Source: Sporosarcina sp. Marseille-Q4943 (GTDB lineage Bacteria > Bacillota > Bacilli > Bacillales_A > Planococcaceae). Taken from it: a stretch of DNA of 64,000 nt. The translations under genes were made by a program, and so were the position numbers. The notes below the pieces were generated by a model. It had not been told where the DNA came from, searched no databases, and was given only the letters and a program-made list of their open reading frames with translations. Each line of letters opens with the position of its first letter. Position 1 is the first letter of the stretch. Shown piece by piece: positions 36,205 to 45,375 of this stretch. The DNA lies in NCBI RefSeq assembly GCF_943736995.1, contig NZ_CALSFT010000002.1, positions 682,001 to 746,000 on the forward strand. The letters run 5' to 3'.

Positions 36205-36387
36205 ATGAGATGACAGTCTTTTAATAAAGGTATTTAGTAGAAATAGGGGTTAATATTACCTCGAGTTCATTGCGAATCCAAGGTTTGCGGAATGAAGAAA
36301 GACGGCTGAATGGGCGATAAATCCATTTAGTCGTTTTTTTGTGTTTCAGAATGAAATCGTAACGTCGAACGAATAATTCAAAATAAG
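36205..36387. other. Gene-free spacer with orphan hairpin
   Basis: No coding region of note was found. The terminator-like hairpin at 36301-36340 has no plus-strand gene before it. Confidence 0.5.
36301..36340 (+). terminator. Orphan terminator-like hairpin
   Basis: GGCTGAATGG/CCATTTAGTC-type stem followed by TTTTTTT. It could end a short RNA transcribed from about 36200. Confidence 0.5.
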
Positions 36388-36416
36388 TTGTCGTATTGCA
36401 TATACATAGCTAATAA
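36388..36416 (+). promoter_or_regulatory. Candidate SigA promoter of the first sugar ABC operon
   Basis: TTGTCG, 17 bases, TAATAA; 56 bases before the start of the binding-protein gene. Confidence 0.5.
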
Positions 36417-36472
36417 GATGTTAGTGATTGAGTTCTGTCATAAAAATATTGTTTGGAGAAGGGGATAGTTGA

Positions 36473-37801
36473 ATGAAAAAGAAACTGATGCTTCTTGCAG
36501 CCTTTCTTGTAACGAGCATTTTTCTTCTGGCGGCCTGTTCGGAAAAAGGGGAGAAGGTGAAGGAAGAAACAAAAACAGAAGGGGAAACGACAACGACTAC
36601 GGAAAGTAAAACGGAAGAAAAAGCGGAAGTGAAGGACCCTGTCGAATTAACGATGTACAGCTGGCGTCCGGAAGACCGCGAGGCATATGAAAAATTCATT
36701 AAAGTGTTCGAAGATCAAAATCCAGGCATTACAGTGACCTTCAAGCCATATAAGTCGACGGAATATGGAACGATTTTGACGAATGCACTGACAGCAGGGC
36801 AAGGCCCAGATATTATCCAACTTCGTCCATATGAAGGAGCCGTCTCCATTATCGATGCCGATTATGTCGTGCCTTTGGACGATGTGAAAGGTGTGAATGA
36901 AATTTCCGATGAGTACTTGACTGCTGCAAGAGGAACGGACGGCAACGTGTATGGCGTTCCATTGTCGCTGAATGCAGGCATCATTTTCTACAATAAAGAC
37001 GTATTTGAAGAACATGGCTTCGACTTACCATCGACGTGGGATGAGTTGCTTGCTGTCGGAGAGGAAATGAAGGCGAAAGGCATCGTCCCGATTGCTCAGG
37101 CTGGGAAAGCGGCGTATTTGCTGTCGCTTACGCATAGCGTCATAGGCGCCACATCTTATGACCAATCATATATCGATGATTTATTGAGCGGGAAAGCGGA
37201 TTTGACCGATGAGCGCTTCGTAGAGTCGGTGAAGCGGATGGAGCAACTGGAAGGACTTTTCCCGAAAGACTTCATCGCCTTGGATGATAAAGACACGCAG
37301 GCGATGTTCTATACAGGTCAAGCGGCTATGTACATTAACGGAAGCTATCGTTTGGAGACGTTTGAAAATACGGCCCCAGATTTGAACATCGGAATCCTTC
37401 CTTCATTTGCAAATGAAAAGGGCGGGGAGACGCCGCTTGTCACGTGGGTGGATGGCTCTTACGCAGTCGTCAAAGCATCCAAACATCAAGAGGAAGCGAA
37501 GAAGTTCATGGAATTCATGGCTTCAAATGAATTCGGCCAAATGTTCAGTGATGAATTGGCGCGAATCAGCGCAATTCCGGGAGTGGAACCGAAGCATGAG
37601 TTGGTGAAGGAAATGACCGAACTCGGAGAAAAGAATCCTACACCTTATTTGATGCTCGTCTATTTGGGCGGCGGTTCACCGACGACGAAAACGACGTTTG
37701 AAAACGCATTGCAAGGCATGTATGTCAAGGAGTTGACCGTTGACGGCGTGATCGACGAATCGCAGAAATCATTGGATAAGTGGTTTGAACCAGGGAAATA
37801 A
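36473..37801 (+). CDS. Sugar ABC transporter substrate-binding lipoprotein 1
   Basis: 442 residues. Signal peptide with lipobox LLAACS (Cys22), then a Glu/Thr/Lys linker (about 25-57) and a family-1 solute-binding fold (MYSWRPEDREAYEKF, GQGPDIIQL, YGVPLSLNAGIIFYNKDVFEEHG, WVDGSYAVVKAS). Binds a sugar at the outer face of the membrane. The cluster context (MurK, NagZ, AmiE, MurQ) points to a peptidoglycan-derived amino sugar or muropeptide. A hairpin follows its stop, which would raise its level relative to the permeases. Confidence 0.9.
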   Translation: MKKKLMLLAAFLVTSIFLLAACSEKGEKVKEETKTEGETTTTTESKTEEKAEVKDPVELTMYSWRPEDREAYEKFIKVFEDQNPGITVTFKPYKSTEYGTILTNALTAGQGPDIIQLRPYEGAVSIIDADYVVPLDDVKGVNEISDEYLTAARGTDGNVYGVPLSLNAGIIFYNKDVFEEHGFDLPSTWDELLAVGEEMKAKGIVPIAQAGKAAYLLSLTHSVIGATSYDQSYIDDLLSGKADLTDERFVESVKRMEQLEGLFPKDFIALDDKDTQAMFYTGQAAMYINGSYRLETFENTAPDLNIGILPSFANEKGGETPLVTWVDGSYAVVKASKHQEEAKKFMEFMASNEFGQMFSDELARISAIPGVEPKHELVKEMTELGEKNPTPYLMLVYLGGGSPTTKTTFENALQGMYVKELTVDGVIDESQKSLDKWFEPGK

Positions 37802-37809
37802 TTGTACGG

Positions 37810-37848
37810 AAAATCAGCTGGTATACGGAACCCCACCGGCTGATTTTT
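37810..37848 (+). terminator. Intra-operon hairpin after binding protein 1
   Basis: AAAATCAGCTGG/CCGGCTGATTTTT. Likely a partial terminator or mRNA-stabilising structure. Confidence 0.65.
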
Positions 37849-37876
37849 CATTCCAAAAAAAGAGGGGGGAAAGACG

Positions 37877-38842
37877 ATGGCATCAAAGGGACAGGAAGTT
37901 GCAGAAGCAAAAGCTTCACCCAAACCCTCAAAGAATAAACGCAATGTGAAGAAGCACTTTTTGCATCTCTTTTTACTGCCCGCACTGATCTTCTATGTCG
38001 GCTTTCAAGTGTATCCGATCCTTGCCGCCTTCGTGAACAGCTTCTATTCCTTTAAAGGGATGGTGAAGCAGGATTTTATCGGCTTGGAGAATTTCATAAG
38101 ACTGTTTACGGAAGAGCCGTATAACAACATTTTCAAGAATGCATTTTGGCATAACATTATTTATTTCATTGGAACCGTATTGACGAAGCTCGTGTTGGCG
38201 TTCGCTTTGGCTTTATTGATTAATAGCAGAATTAAAGGAAGAGAATTTTTCAAAGCCGTCTTTTTCATGCCGAAATTATTGTCCGTCATCGTCGTCGGCT
38301 TCCTTTTCAGCTTGATTCTGAACCCTACCAATGGAGCGTTGAACAGCTTTTTGAAAATGGTAGGGCTGGCTGAATGGGCCCATCCTTGGTTAGGAGATCC
38401 GAAAACTGCGTTGTACACAATCATCCTCGTGAATAGCTGGTATGGCATCGGATTTGCCATCCTCATCTTCCTTGCTGGGCTTCAAGCGATTCCGGAGGAG
38501 ATTTACGAAGCGGCAAAAATTGACGGTGCTTCGGGTTTGAAGATGCTATTTCGGATTACCATTCCGATGGCAATGCCGTCTATTATGATCATGACGATTC
38601 TTACGTTCATCGGTTCTTTTGAAACGTTTGAGCTCGTATTTGCGATGCAAGGCTCATCGGGCGGACCATATTACTCCACAGACGTATTGGCGTTGTTCTT
38701 CTACCGGTTGGCGTTTGGATCCGTTGACGGCGGGGATGCAATCGGGCTCGGTTCTGCGCTCGCGGTCATTCTTTTCCTAATCATCTGTACCGCCACCGCC
38801 ATTTCACTTTTCTTCTTCAAGAGGAAGGAAATCGAACAATAA
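37877..38842 (+). CDS. Sugar ABC transporter permease 1a
   Basis: 321 residues; six hydrophobic segments predicted, with a basic N-terminal tail. MalF/UgpA-type inner membrane protein. The EAA loop is visible as EEIYEAAKIDGASGLKMLFRI. RBS AGAGGGGGG. Pairs with the next gene. Confidence 0.9.
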   Translation: MASKGQEVAEAKASPKPSKNKRNVKKHFLHLFLLPALIFYVGFQVYPILAAFVNSFYSFKGMVKQDFIGLENFIRLFTEEPYNNIFKNAFWHNIIYFIGTVLTKLVLAFALALLINSRIKGREFFKAVFFMPKLLSVIVVGFLFSLILNPTNGALNSFLKMVGLAEWAHPWLGDPKTALYTIILVNSWYGIGFAILIFLAGLQAIPEEIYEAAKIDGASGLKMLFRITIPMAMPSIMIMTILTFIGSFETFELVFAMQGSSGGPYYSTDVLALFFYRLAFGSVDGGDAIGLGSALAVILFLIICTATAISLFFFKRKEIEQ

Positions 38843-38854
38843 AGGGGGGTAAGC

Positions 38855-39676
38855 ATGTCAAAGAGGCTTAAACAAATGATGAAGTATCCGATTTTGATAG
38901 TGTTCTCACTCATTGCGCTTTACCCGATCTATTTAATGTTCCTCTCATCCGTCAAACCGAATCTCGAAATATTGACGGCACCTCTGTCTTTTCCAAAGGA
39001 GTTTACATTAGAGAACTTCGCTGTCGTCTGGGAAAAAGTGAACTTCAGCAGCTATGTGTGGAACAGTGTGTATGTCAGTGCATTGTCAATTTTCTTCATC
39101 TTGTTCTTTTCATCATTGGCCGCATTTTACTTGTCCCGATATGATTTCAAGTGGAATGCATTCATCTTGTTTTTCTTCATGCTTGGGCTCATGATTCCCA
39201 TGAAACTGGCGATCCTGCCGCTTTATATGATGATGTTGAAGCTAGGGCTGTTAAATTCGTTGAACTCGCTCGTAATTGTATACATAGCGGGAAATGTCCC
39301 ATTCGCGGTATTCGTTTTTTATGGGTTTTTCCGTTCATTGCCAAAGGATTTGGATCAATCGGCACGGTTGGACGGGTGCAATGAATTCCAGATTTATTAC
39401 AAGATCATTTTGCCGCTTATGAGGCCGTCTTTGGCCATCGTCGGGATCGTCAACTTGATCGGAGTATGGAACGATTTTTTCTATCCGTTGATTTTCATTC
39501 ATGATGATGCGAAAAATACGATACCGCTCGGAATGCTCTCCCTCTTCGGCGAATACGACACACAATGGAATCTATTGTTTGCCGGGTTGACGATATCGTC
39601 GCTGCCGATGATCGTTGCATTCTTGCTCGCTTCCAAGCAGTTCATCGAAGGATTGACGACAGGAGCTGTGAAATGA
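38855..39676 (+). CDS. Sugar ABC transporter permease 1b
   Basis: 273 residues, MalG/UgpE-type permease with six hydrophobic segments and an EAA loop variant LDQSARLDGCNEFQIYYKI. RBS AAAGGGGGG. The next gene begins within its stop codon. Confidence 0.9.
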   Translation: MSKRLKQMMKYPILIVFSLIALYPIYLMFLSSVKPNLEILTAPLSFPKEFTLENFAVVWEKVNFSSYVWNSVYVSALSIFFILFFSSLAAFYLSRYDFKWNAFILFFFMLGLMIPMKLAILPLYMMMLKLGLLNSLNSLVIVYIAGNVPFAVFVFYGFFRSLPKDLDQSARLDGCNEFQIYYKIILPLMRPSLAIVGIVNLIGVWNDFFYPLIFIHDDAKNTIPLGMLSLFGEYDTQWNLLFAGLTISSLPMIVAFLLASKQFIEGLTTGAVK

Positions 39677-40470
39677 AGAAAAAATGGATTACGTTCGACC
39701 TGGATGGGACGCTCATGCAAAATCCGTTCGTCGGTCATGTGTTCCCGGAAATTGAAAGACGGATTTTGCTTGAGAATAAATTATTGGAAAACATTATCGG
39801 AGAAATCGTGAAGGAGCATGAAACCCGGTTGCAGGATGGCAGAACGGCAGAAGCTTATGACTGGGATGACATCGTCATGAATTATATAGAAGCGAACTAC
39901 CTGAAATCATCTATTAACGTGGAAGAGATTTTGAGAGGATTTTGTGAGGAGCCGAATGTTTATTTGCTCGAGGAATCGATTTGCGAGGTGCTCTTTGAAC
40001 TTAGACAAAAGGGTTTTTCATTGGCGGTCGTCACGAACGGATTTACGAAATATCAATTGCCCGTCATGGACGTATTGAAGCTGACGGAGCATTTCGATTT
40101 AGTCGTCACCCCACAGGAAGCGGGCTATGCGAAGCCGGATGAAAGGGTGTTCGGCTCCGTCTCGGAACTCGGTGAAATGATTGCACATGTAGGGGATCGA
40201 ATCGATCATGACATCATTCCCGCAAATGCGATTGGCGTCCGTTCCATTTGGATATGTCGTCAATTGCCCGATTTCATGAAAGATCTAGCGCCGGCTGAAA
40301 AAAGCAGGATGCCAAAAATGGAGGAACTTGTATTACGGAAGTTGGAGAAGGAGACGAAAATGCGTTTTGAAAAGCTTCCAAAAGAGGCGGTTCCTCAAGA
40401 AGTGATATATAGTCTTGCAGAATTGCCGTCTGTTCTAAGTAAAGGAGAGGGTGCGAAATGGCAGAGTTGA
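39673..40470 (+). CDS. HAD-family phosphatase
   Basis: 265 residues from ATG 39673, overlapping the permease stop. HAD motif I TFDLDGTLMQ, motif II region VVTNGFTKYQ, motif III Lys in GYAKPDERVFG, motif IV VGDRIDHDIIPANAIGV. It lies inside the sugar ABC operon and overlaps the ATPase start by 13 bases, so it is translated with the importer. A sugar-phosphate phosphatase role, for example on MurNAc-6-phosphate or GlcNAc-6-phosphate, is a guess. The C-terminal 45 residues extend beyond a typical HAD domain. Confidence 0.85.
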   Translation: MKKKWITFDLDGTLMQNPFVGHVFPEIERRILLENKLLENIIGEIVKEHETRLQDGRTAEAYDWDDIVMNYIEANYLKSSINVEEILRGFCEEPNVYLLEESICEVLFELRQKGFSLAVVTNGFTKYQLPVMDVLKLTEHFDLVVTPQEAGYAKPDERVFGSVSELGEMIAHVGDRIDHDIIPANAIGVRSIWICRQLPDFMKDLAPAEKSRMPKMEELVLRKLEKETKMRFEKLPKEAVPQEVIYSLAELPSVLSKGEGAKWQS

Positions 40471-41588
40471 TCTTAGAACATATTTATAAGGAATTCGATA
40501 AAAATGTAATCGCCGTATCCGATTTTCACTTGCATATTAAAGACGAGGAGTTCATCGTCTTTGTCGGCCCTTCAGGCTGCGGGAAGTCGACGACGCTCCG
40601 AATGATTGCAGGACTTGAGGAAATTACGTCAGGCAACATTTATATTAATGGGGAAAGAGTCAATGATGTCGCTCCGAAAGATCGCGACATCGCCATGGTG
40701 TTTCAGAACTATGCATTGTACCCCCATATGACAGTGTACGGCAATATGGCGTTCGGTTTAAAGAACCGAAAGTTCCCGAAAGCGGAAATCCATGAGCGGG
40801 TCATGAATGCGGCAAAGATTTTAGGGCTGGAAGACTTGCTGGATAGGAAACCGAAAGCGCTATCCGGTGGTCAACGGCAGCGTGTCGCGTTAGGAAGGGC
40901 GATTGTCCGCGACGCACAAGTATTTCTCATGGATGAACCGTTATCCAATTTGGATGCCAAACTGCGCGTACAGATGCGTGCAGAAATCGCCATGCTTCAT
41001 CAACGACTAAAAACGACGACAATTTATGTGACGCATGACCAGACGGAAGCGATGACGATGGCGACAAGACTCGTCGTCATGAAAGATGGGTTCATCCAAC
41101 AAATCGGTTCTCCGAAGGAAGTGTATGAGCATCCGGAAAACATGTTTGTCGGCGGATTCATCGGATCACCTGCTATGAACTTTTTCACGGGAATTGTTCA
41201 CGAAGGCACGTTCCGAATAGGGGATACAAAGCTTTTGATTCCTGACAACCAGATGGGGATGCTCCGTGACCTAGGGTATAGCGGAAAAGAAGCGGTGATT
41301 GGGATCCGTCCCGAGCATATCGAGGAGGCGGCCGGCAATGGAAGCGGGACGAGATCCAACGTTTCTGTTCGAGTGGATGTCTCCGAACTGACCGGCGCGG
41401 AAACGATGGTGTATTCCAGTTTGGAAGAGCAGAAATTCGTCGCCCGCCTAAGCGCGGAAACGGCTGTCCGCCATGGCGAGCTCGTCAATCTAGCTTTCGT
41501 CATGGATAAAGTCCATTTCTTCGATAAAGATACGGAGCTGCGCATCCGCCTTGCCGAGGAACCGGAGGGAGTTGCGGAAATTAGTTGA
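40458..41588 (+). CDS. Sugar ABC transporter ATPase 1 (MsmX/UgpC type)
   Basis: 376 residues. Walker A GPSGCGKST, Q-loop FQNYALYPHMTVY, signature LSGGQRQRVALGRA, Walker B FLMDEPLSNLD, switch His in VTHDQTEAMTMA, then a TOBE regulatory region (about 250-376). Near-identical in core to the ATPase at 58752, so either may serve both importers, as MsmX does in B. subtilis. Confidence 0.92.
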   Translation: MAELILEHIYKEFDKNVIAVSDFHLHIKDEEFIVFVGPSGCGKSTTLRMIAGLEEITSGNIYINGERVNDVAPKDRDIAMVFQNYALYPHMTVYGNMAFGLKNRKFPKAEIHERVMNAAKILGLEDLLDRKPKALSGGQRQRVALGRAIVRDAQVFLMDEPLSNLDAKLRVQMRAEIAMLHQRLKTTTIYVTHDQTEAMTMATRLVVMKDGFIQQIGSPKEVYEHPENMFVGGFIGSPAMNFFTGIVHEGTFRIGDTKLLIPDNQMGMLRDLGYSGKEAVIGIRPEHIEEAAGNGSGTRSNVSVRVDVSELTGAETMVYSSLEEQKFVARLSAETAVRHGELVNLAFVMDKVHFFDKDTELRIRLAEEPEGVAEIS

Positions 41589-41606
41589 GGAATAAAAGGT
41601 GAAGTA

Positions 41607-41637
41607 GGTTGCTTTTTAATAGAAAGCAGCCTTTTTT
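41607..41637 (+). terminator. Terminator after ABC operon 1
   Basis: GGTTGCTTT/AAAGCAGCC stem, then TTTTTT. Confidence 0.8.
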
Positions 41638-41640
41638 GTT

Positions 41641-41721
41641 TGAGGGCTCATTTATTTCTCCCGGGGGCTCAATTAATCCTGTGGAGGCTCCATTCTCCCC
41701 GTTCCAAGTTCCATTCCAGTT
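41641..41721. repeat. Degenerate 20-21 base tandem repeat
   Basis: GGCTC occurs at 41645, 41666 and 41686, each followed by a T-rich and C-rich stretch (consensus GGGCTCAATTnnTCC), with a weaker fourth copy (AAGTTCCATTCC) at about 41706. No gene lies between 41637 and 41850. Confidence 0.55.
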
Positions 41722-41850
41722 AACAGCATCCTCTCCTGAAATTAAATATCAAAAATAGTTCAATAATTTAAAAGGGAATATCATCACTCCGTCGAATTTC
41801 TATTAATAGCAACGAAAATTGCAAAAATGATAGAGAGGGTGGGGGATTGG

Positions 41851-43425
41851 ATGAAAGTCTTGAAATATGTGGCCGCAGGTTTGATGGCGTGCACATTGTT
41901 TTTTCACGGGGCGGGAGGGCAGTTCGCATCTGCACAAACCGGCGAGGATCCGACAATCCGAATCGGGATAGTACCGAGCGTCGGTTCATTGACCATTGGT
42001 GGGCAAGGTGCATTTGAACTGATTGACAAGTATACAAGTGAGGTTTTATTTACCGGAATGGATGAAGAAGTATTTGTGGAATTGGGCTCCGCTGCAACCG
42101 TTCAAAGCCATTACCGGCTTCAAGTTGCTTTCACGACGAGTCAAGCATATGTAGATGATTGGCTGCGACGGGCACACGCCGAAGGGTATCCGACGTACAC
42201 CGAAGACTATAACGGCGGCTGGCGTTTGTATCTCGGTGAGTTTCCGGCGGATGCGTCGTTTACAGTAAGAACCGCATTCAAGGAGGAAGTCGTCGCAAAA
42301 GGATTGGCTGCGAGTGACGCGTTTTGGAAAGTGGTGACGATTGCTGAAGGCGAAACACAATTGAAAGTGACGAAAAATGGGGAGGAAAAGGAAACTGCAC
42401 ACCCAGTCCAACTGGTTGCTTCTTCCGGATTCGTCAAAATCAATGGGCAAACGTATCGCGGCCTCGCTGAAGTAGGCTTCAATAGCAGCGGAACGTTGGT
42501 GGGCATCAATCAATTGAGCGTCGAGCAATATTTATACGGCGTCGTTCCTCGTGAACTTCCGCCTGTTCCATATGGGGAAGTCGAAGCGCAAAAAGCGCAG
42601 GCGATTGCTGCACGTACGTACGCTTTGTCCAATTTAGGCAAGCGAAGCGCGGACGGCTATGATCTATTGCCGACGACTTCAGATCAAGTGTATGGAGGGT
42701 ATAGCGCGGAACATCCGATTTCCAATGAAGCTGTCGATGAAACGAAAGGGATTGTCGCAACATATGAAGGCAAGCTCATTACAGCCGTTTATCATTCGAC
42801 GAGCGGTGGATTCACGGCGAATAACGATGATGTGTGGACTTCGGATGCGACTCCTTATTTGAGGGCGAAGCATGTCGCTCAGAAAGGGAACGACTTGAAA
42901 TACGTCCCGGCGTTGGATATTTACAAGAATAGCGATGAGGGCGAGTCTTTGCGTGAAGTGAAGATGGGTGATTTCGAAGCGGATTGGTCCAAATATTATC
43001 GTTGGCATTTCGAATGGACGGCAGAAGAGATCAGTGAAATCGTCGGAAGCTACTTCAATACGGAAGTCGGCCAAGTGTTGGAAATCAATGTGACGGAACG
43101 CTCCAGTTCGGGTCGTGCGGCCGAAATTGAATTCGTAACTGAAAATGGAACGTTCTACGAATACAAAGACCGTATCCGCTGGGCGCTGCAATATATTAAT
43201 GCGAATGGCGCACCGGCAGTATTGTTAAGTACGTTGTTCATCATCGAACCGATCAAAGATGAAGAGACGGAAGAGACGATCGGGTACAAAGTGGACGGCG
43301 GAGGTTGGGGCCATGGCGTCGGAATGTCCCAAGTCGGCGCGGTCGGCATGGCTGAAAAAGGATATACGTATGATGTCATATTGAAGCATTTCTACACGGG
43401 AATCGATTTGGAAACTAGATATTAA
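41851..43425 (+). CDS. Secreted SpoIID/LytB-type lytic protein
   Basis: 524 residues from ATG 41851, six bases after GGTGGGGG. Signal peptide (VLKYVAAGLMACTLFFHGAGGQ). About 100-230 is a variable region; the SpoIID domain follows (about 235-515): VEQYLYGVVPRELPP with the conserved Glu, QKAQAIAARTYALSN, TTSDQVYGGYSAEHP, AVYHSTSGGFTANNDDVW, and the C-terminal GWGHGVGMSQVGA. SpoIID is a lytic transglycosylase on peptidoglycan glycan strands, leaving 1,6-anhydroMurNAc ends. Here, outside a sporulation locus and beside AnmK, NagZ and importers, it would generate importable anhydro-muropeptides. That role is inference. Confidence 0.85.
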   Translation: MKVLKYVAAGLMACTLFFHGAGGQFASAQTGEDPTIRIGIVPSVGSLTIGGQGAFELIDKYTSEVLFTGMDEEVFVELGSAATVQSHYRLQVAFTTSQAYVDDWLRRAHAEGYPTYTEDYNGGWRLYLGEFPADASFTVRTAFKEEVVAKGLAASDAFWKVVTIAEGETQLKVTKNGEEKETAHPVQLVASSGFVKINGQTYRGLAEVGFNSSGTLVGINQLSVEQYLYGVVPRELPPVPYGEVEAQKAQAIAARTYALSNLGKRSADGYDLLPTTSDQVYGGYSAEHPISNEAVDETKGIVATYEGKLITAVYHSTSGGFTANNDDVWTSDATPYLRAKHVAQKGNDLKYVPALDIYKNSDEGESLREVKMGDFEADWSKYYRWHFEWTAEEISEIVGSYFNTEVGQVLEINVTERSSSGRAAEIEFVTENGTFYEYKDRIRWALQYINANGAPAVLLSTLFIIEPIKDEETEETIGYKVDGGGWGHGVGMSQVGAVGMAEKGYTYDVILKHFYTGIDLETRY

Positions 43426-43438
43426 GGGCGGTAGTTAG

Positions 43439-44422
43439 ATGTATGTATTAGGAATTGATGGCGGAGGAACGAGGACGACGGGCGTTGTCGCAGATGAGCT
43501 TGGAAACGTCCACATGCATGCGGTAACTGGACGGAGCAATCCGAACACGTTGCAGCAAGCGGAATTCGAAAAGGTCATTTGCGGGTTGGCAAGGGAGTTG
43601 AAAAGGCAGGACAAAGCCATTTTCAATCAATTGTCCATCTGTTATGCAGGCATTGCAGGCGTCGGGGAAAGTGGACGGGACGCGGAAGTGGCGGCTTTGT
43701 TAGCTCAGGAGCTGCCGAAAGGGACGAAAGTGATTGTCCGGAATGACGCGTTCAATGCATTATATTCCGGCACGCTCGGCGAGCCTGGCATCGTTCAGAT
43801 TGCAGGGACCGGCGCTGTCACTTTAGGCATCAATGAAAACGGGGAAGTCGCCCGTTCAGGCGGATGGGGTTATTTATTCGACGATGAAGGTAGCGGATTT
43901 TATTTAGGGAATGAAGCGTTGAAAGCGGTATTCCGTTCTTTTGATAATCGCGGCCCGGGTACGTCATTGACGGATGGGGTAACAGAATATTTCGCTGTAC
44001 AAAAGGTACCGGATATTATCGGCAAAGTGTACGGTACAAAACACCCGCGTTCAGTCATCGCGCCCCTTGCACGCCTTGTCATGGAGGAAGCACGGGCGGA
44101 TGATGAAGTTTCTAAAAGAATTGTGGAGAAAGCGTGCTTGGAAATGATGCACTCCATCGAGGCTTGCCATCGCCGTTTATTCGATAAGAACCATTCGACG
44201 GCAATCGTGCTGTCGGGCGGCGTCTTTACCGACGCGGAGCTGTTTGCAGTACGCTTCCGTCAGTTGGCTCGTCAATCCATTCCGAACGCCGTTTTCCAAA
44301 CGACGCACGTACCGCCTTTCGGTGGGGCGGTGCTTGCGGGATTGGCGGCTCAGCAAACAGCTGTAGATCCGGAGTTTACAAACCGGTTGAATGAACAGCT
44401 TCGAGAAAGGGTGACGCCATGA
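43439..44422 (+). CDS. murK: N-acetylmuramate/N-acetylglucosamine kinase (BadF/BadG ATPase family)
   Basis: 327 residues. ASKHA-fold kinase: phosphate-1 loop GIDGGGTRTTGVVAD, GTGAVTLGINENGE, GWGYLFDDEGSG, adenosine loop LSGGVFTDAE. The family includes MurK of Clostridium, which phosphorylates MurNAc and GlcNAc at O6. Fits the cytosolic salvage route feeding MurQ and NagA. Overlaps the next gene by 4 bases. Whether it prefers MurNAc or GlcNAc cannot be told. Confidence 0.82.
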   Translation: MYVLGIDGGGTRTTGVVADELGNVHMHAVTGRSNPNTLQQAEFEKVICGLARELKRQDKAIFNQLSICYAGIAGVGESGRDAEVAALLAQELPKGTKVIVRNDAFNALYSGTLGEPGIVQIAGTGAVTLGINENGEVARSGGWGYLFDDEGSGFYLGNEALKAVFRSFDNRGPGTSLTDGVTEYFAVQKVPDIIGKVYGTKHPRSVIAPLARLVMEEARADDEVSKRIVEKACLEMMHSIEACHRRLFDKNHSTAIVLSGGVFTDAELFAVRFRQLARQSIPNAVFQTTHVPPFGGAVLAGLAAQQTAVDPEFTNRLNEQLRERVTP

Positions 44423-45375
44423 CAATCGTGCCTTTATCCGAAATCCCCGTGAACGATATCGTAGAGCTGTGGAATGAGGAAATCGGCGATCGTTTTCCGA
44501 TGAGCATTGCTTTATGGAATCAAAATACGACAATAGAGCCGAATGTGCTTGAAGAAGGATCACTCGCGGTCGTCCGGGAAGGGCGGCTGCGCGGATTCAT
44601 TGTTGCAAAACGGTATTTGGAGAAGCTCGATGCCCGGATGCCGACGACGATTGGTTGGATCCAATGCATGCTTGTAGAAACGGCAATTCGAAACGAAGGA
44701 GTCGGAACTGCGCTGCTCAAACTGGCGGAACAGGCGCTCATTGATGCCGGAGTCGAAGAGATTCGTTTGGGGCGTGATCCGTGGCATTATCTTCCCGGTG
44801 TCCCGCGTGAGGACGAGGGGACAATCAACTGGCTTGAAAAGTGCGGATATAACAAAGGTGGCATTGAAACGGATTTGATTAAGGACGTCCGGGATGGCGA
44901 GCTGTATAAGCTAACAAACTCAAATGAGCATTATCGACTGTTGACGAAAGATGACCTCCCTTCTCTCCTCGGGTTTTTGGAGCGGGTCTTTCCGGGCCGT
45001 TGGCATTATGAAGCGCTCCATTATGAATTGATTGGCGGGTCAGGGAGGGAGTTCATGGGCTTTTTCATTGAAGATGAACTGCGAGGATTCTGCCGAATGA
45101 ATGACCTCCAATCGCCTGTCATCGCGCAAAACGTGTATTGGTCTGCGCTTGTCGAAGGGGAGATGGGCGGCATCGGACCGTTAGGAATTGATCGTGAAAT
45201 CCGGGGGAAACATTTTGGAATCGATTTAGTGAAAACCGCGGCGAATGAACTGATTGGAAGGGGAGTGACAAACATCGTCATTGATTGGACGCAGCTCGTC
45301 GCTTTCTATGAAAAGCTTGGCTTCACGCCTTGGAAACAGTATCAGTCGATGGCGAAAACGGTAGGGGTGGAATAA
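44419..45375 (+). CDS. Tandem GNAT acetyltransferase A
   Basis: 318 residues, two GNAT domains. First (about 1-150): acetyl-CoA loop RNEGVGTALLKLAEQAL. Second (about 165-318): EIRGKHFGIDLVKTAANEL and WTQLVAFYEKLGF. Cytoplasmic. The substrate is unknown. Its paralogue at 55687 has the same layout. An amino-sugar N-acetyltransferase, for example on GlcN/MurN units of deacetylated peptidoglycan, is one idea that would fit the neighbourhood. Confidence 0.82.
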   Translation: MTIVPLSEIPVNDIVELWNEEIGDRFPMSIALWNQNTTIEPNVLEEGSLAVVREGRLRGFIVAKRYLEKLDARMPTTIGWIQCMLVETAIRNEGVGTALLKLAEQALIDAGVEEIRLGRDPWHYLPGVPREDEGTINWLEKCGYNKGGIETDLIKDVRDGELYKLTNSNEHYRLLTKDDLPSLLGFLERVFPGRWHYEALHYELIGGSGREFMGFFIEDELRGFCRMNDLQSPVIAQNVYWSALVEGEMGGIGPLGIDREIRGKHFGIDLVKTAANELIGRGVTNIVIDWTQLVAFYEKLGFTPWKQYQSMAKTVGVE

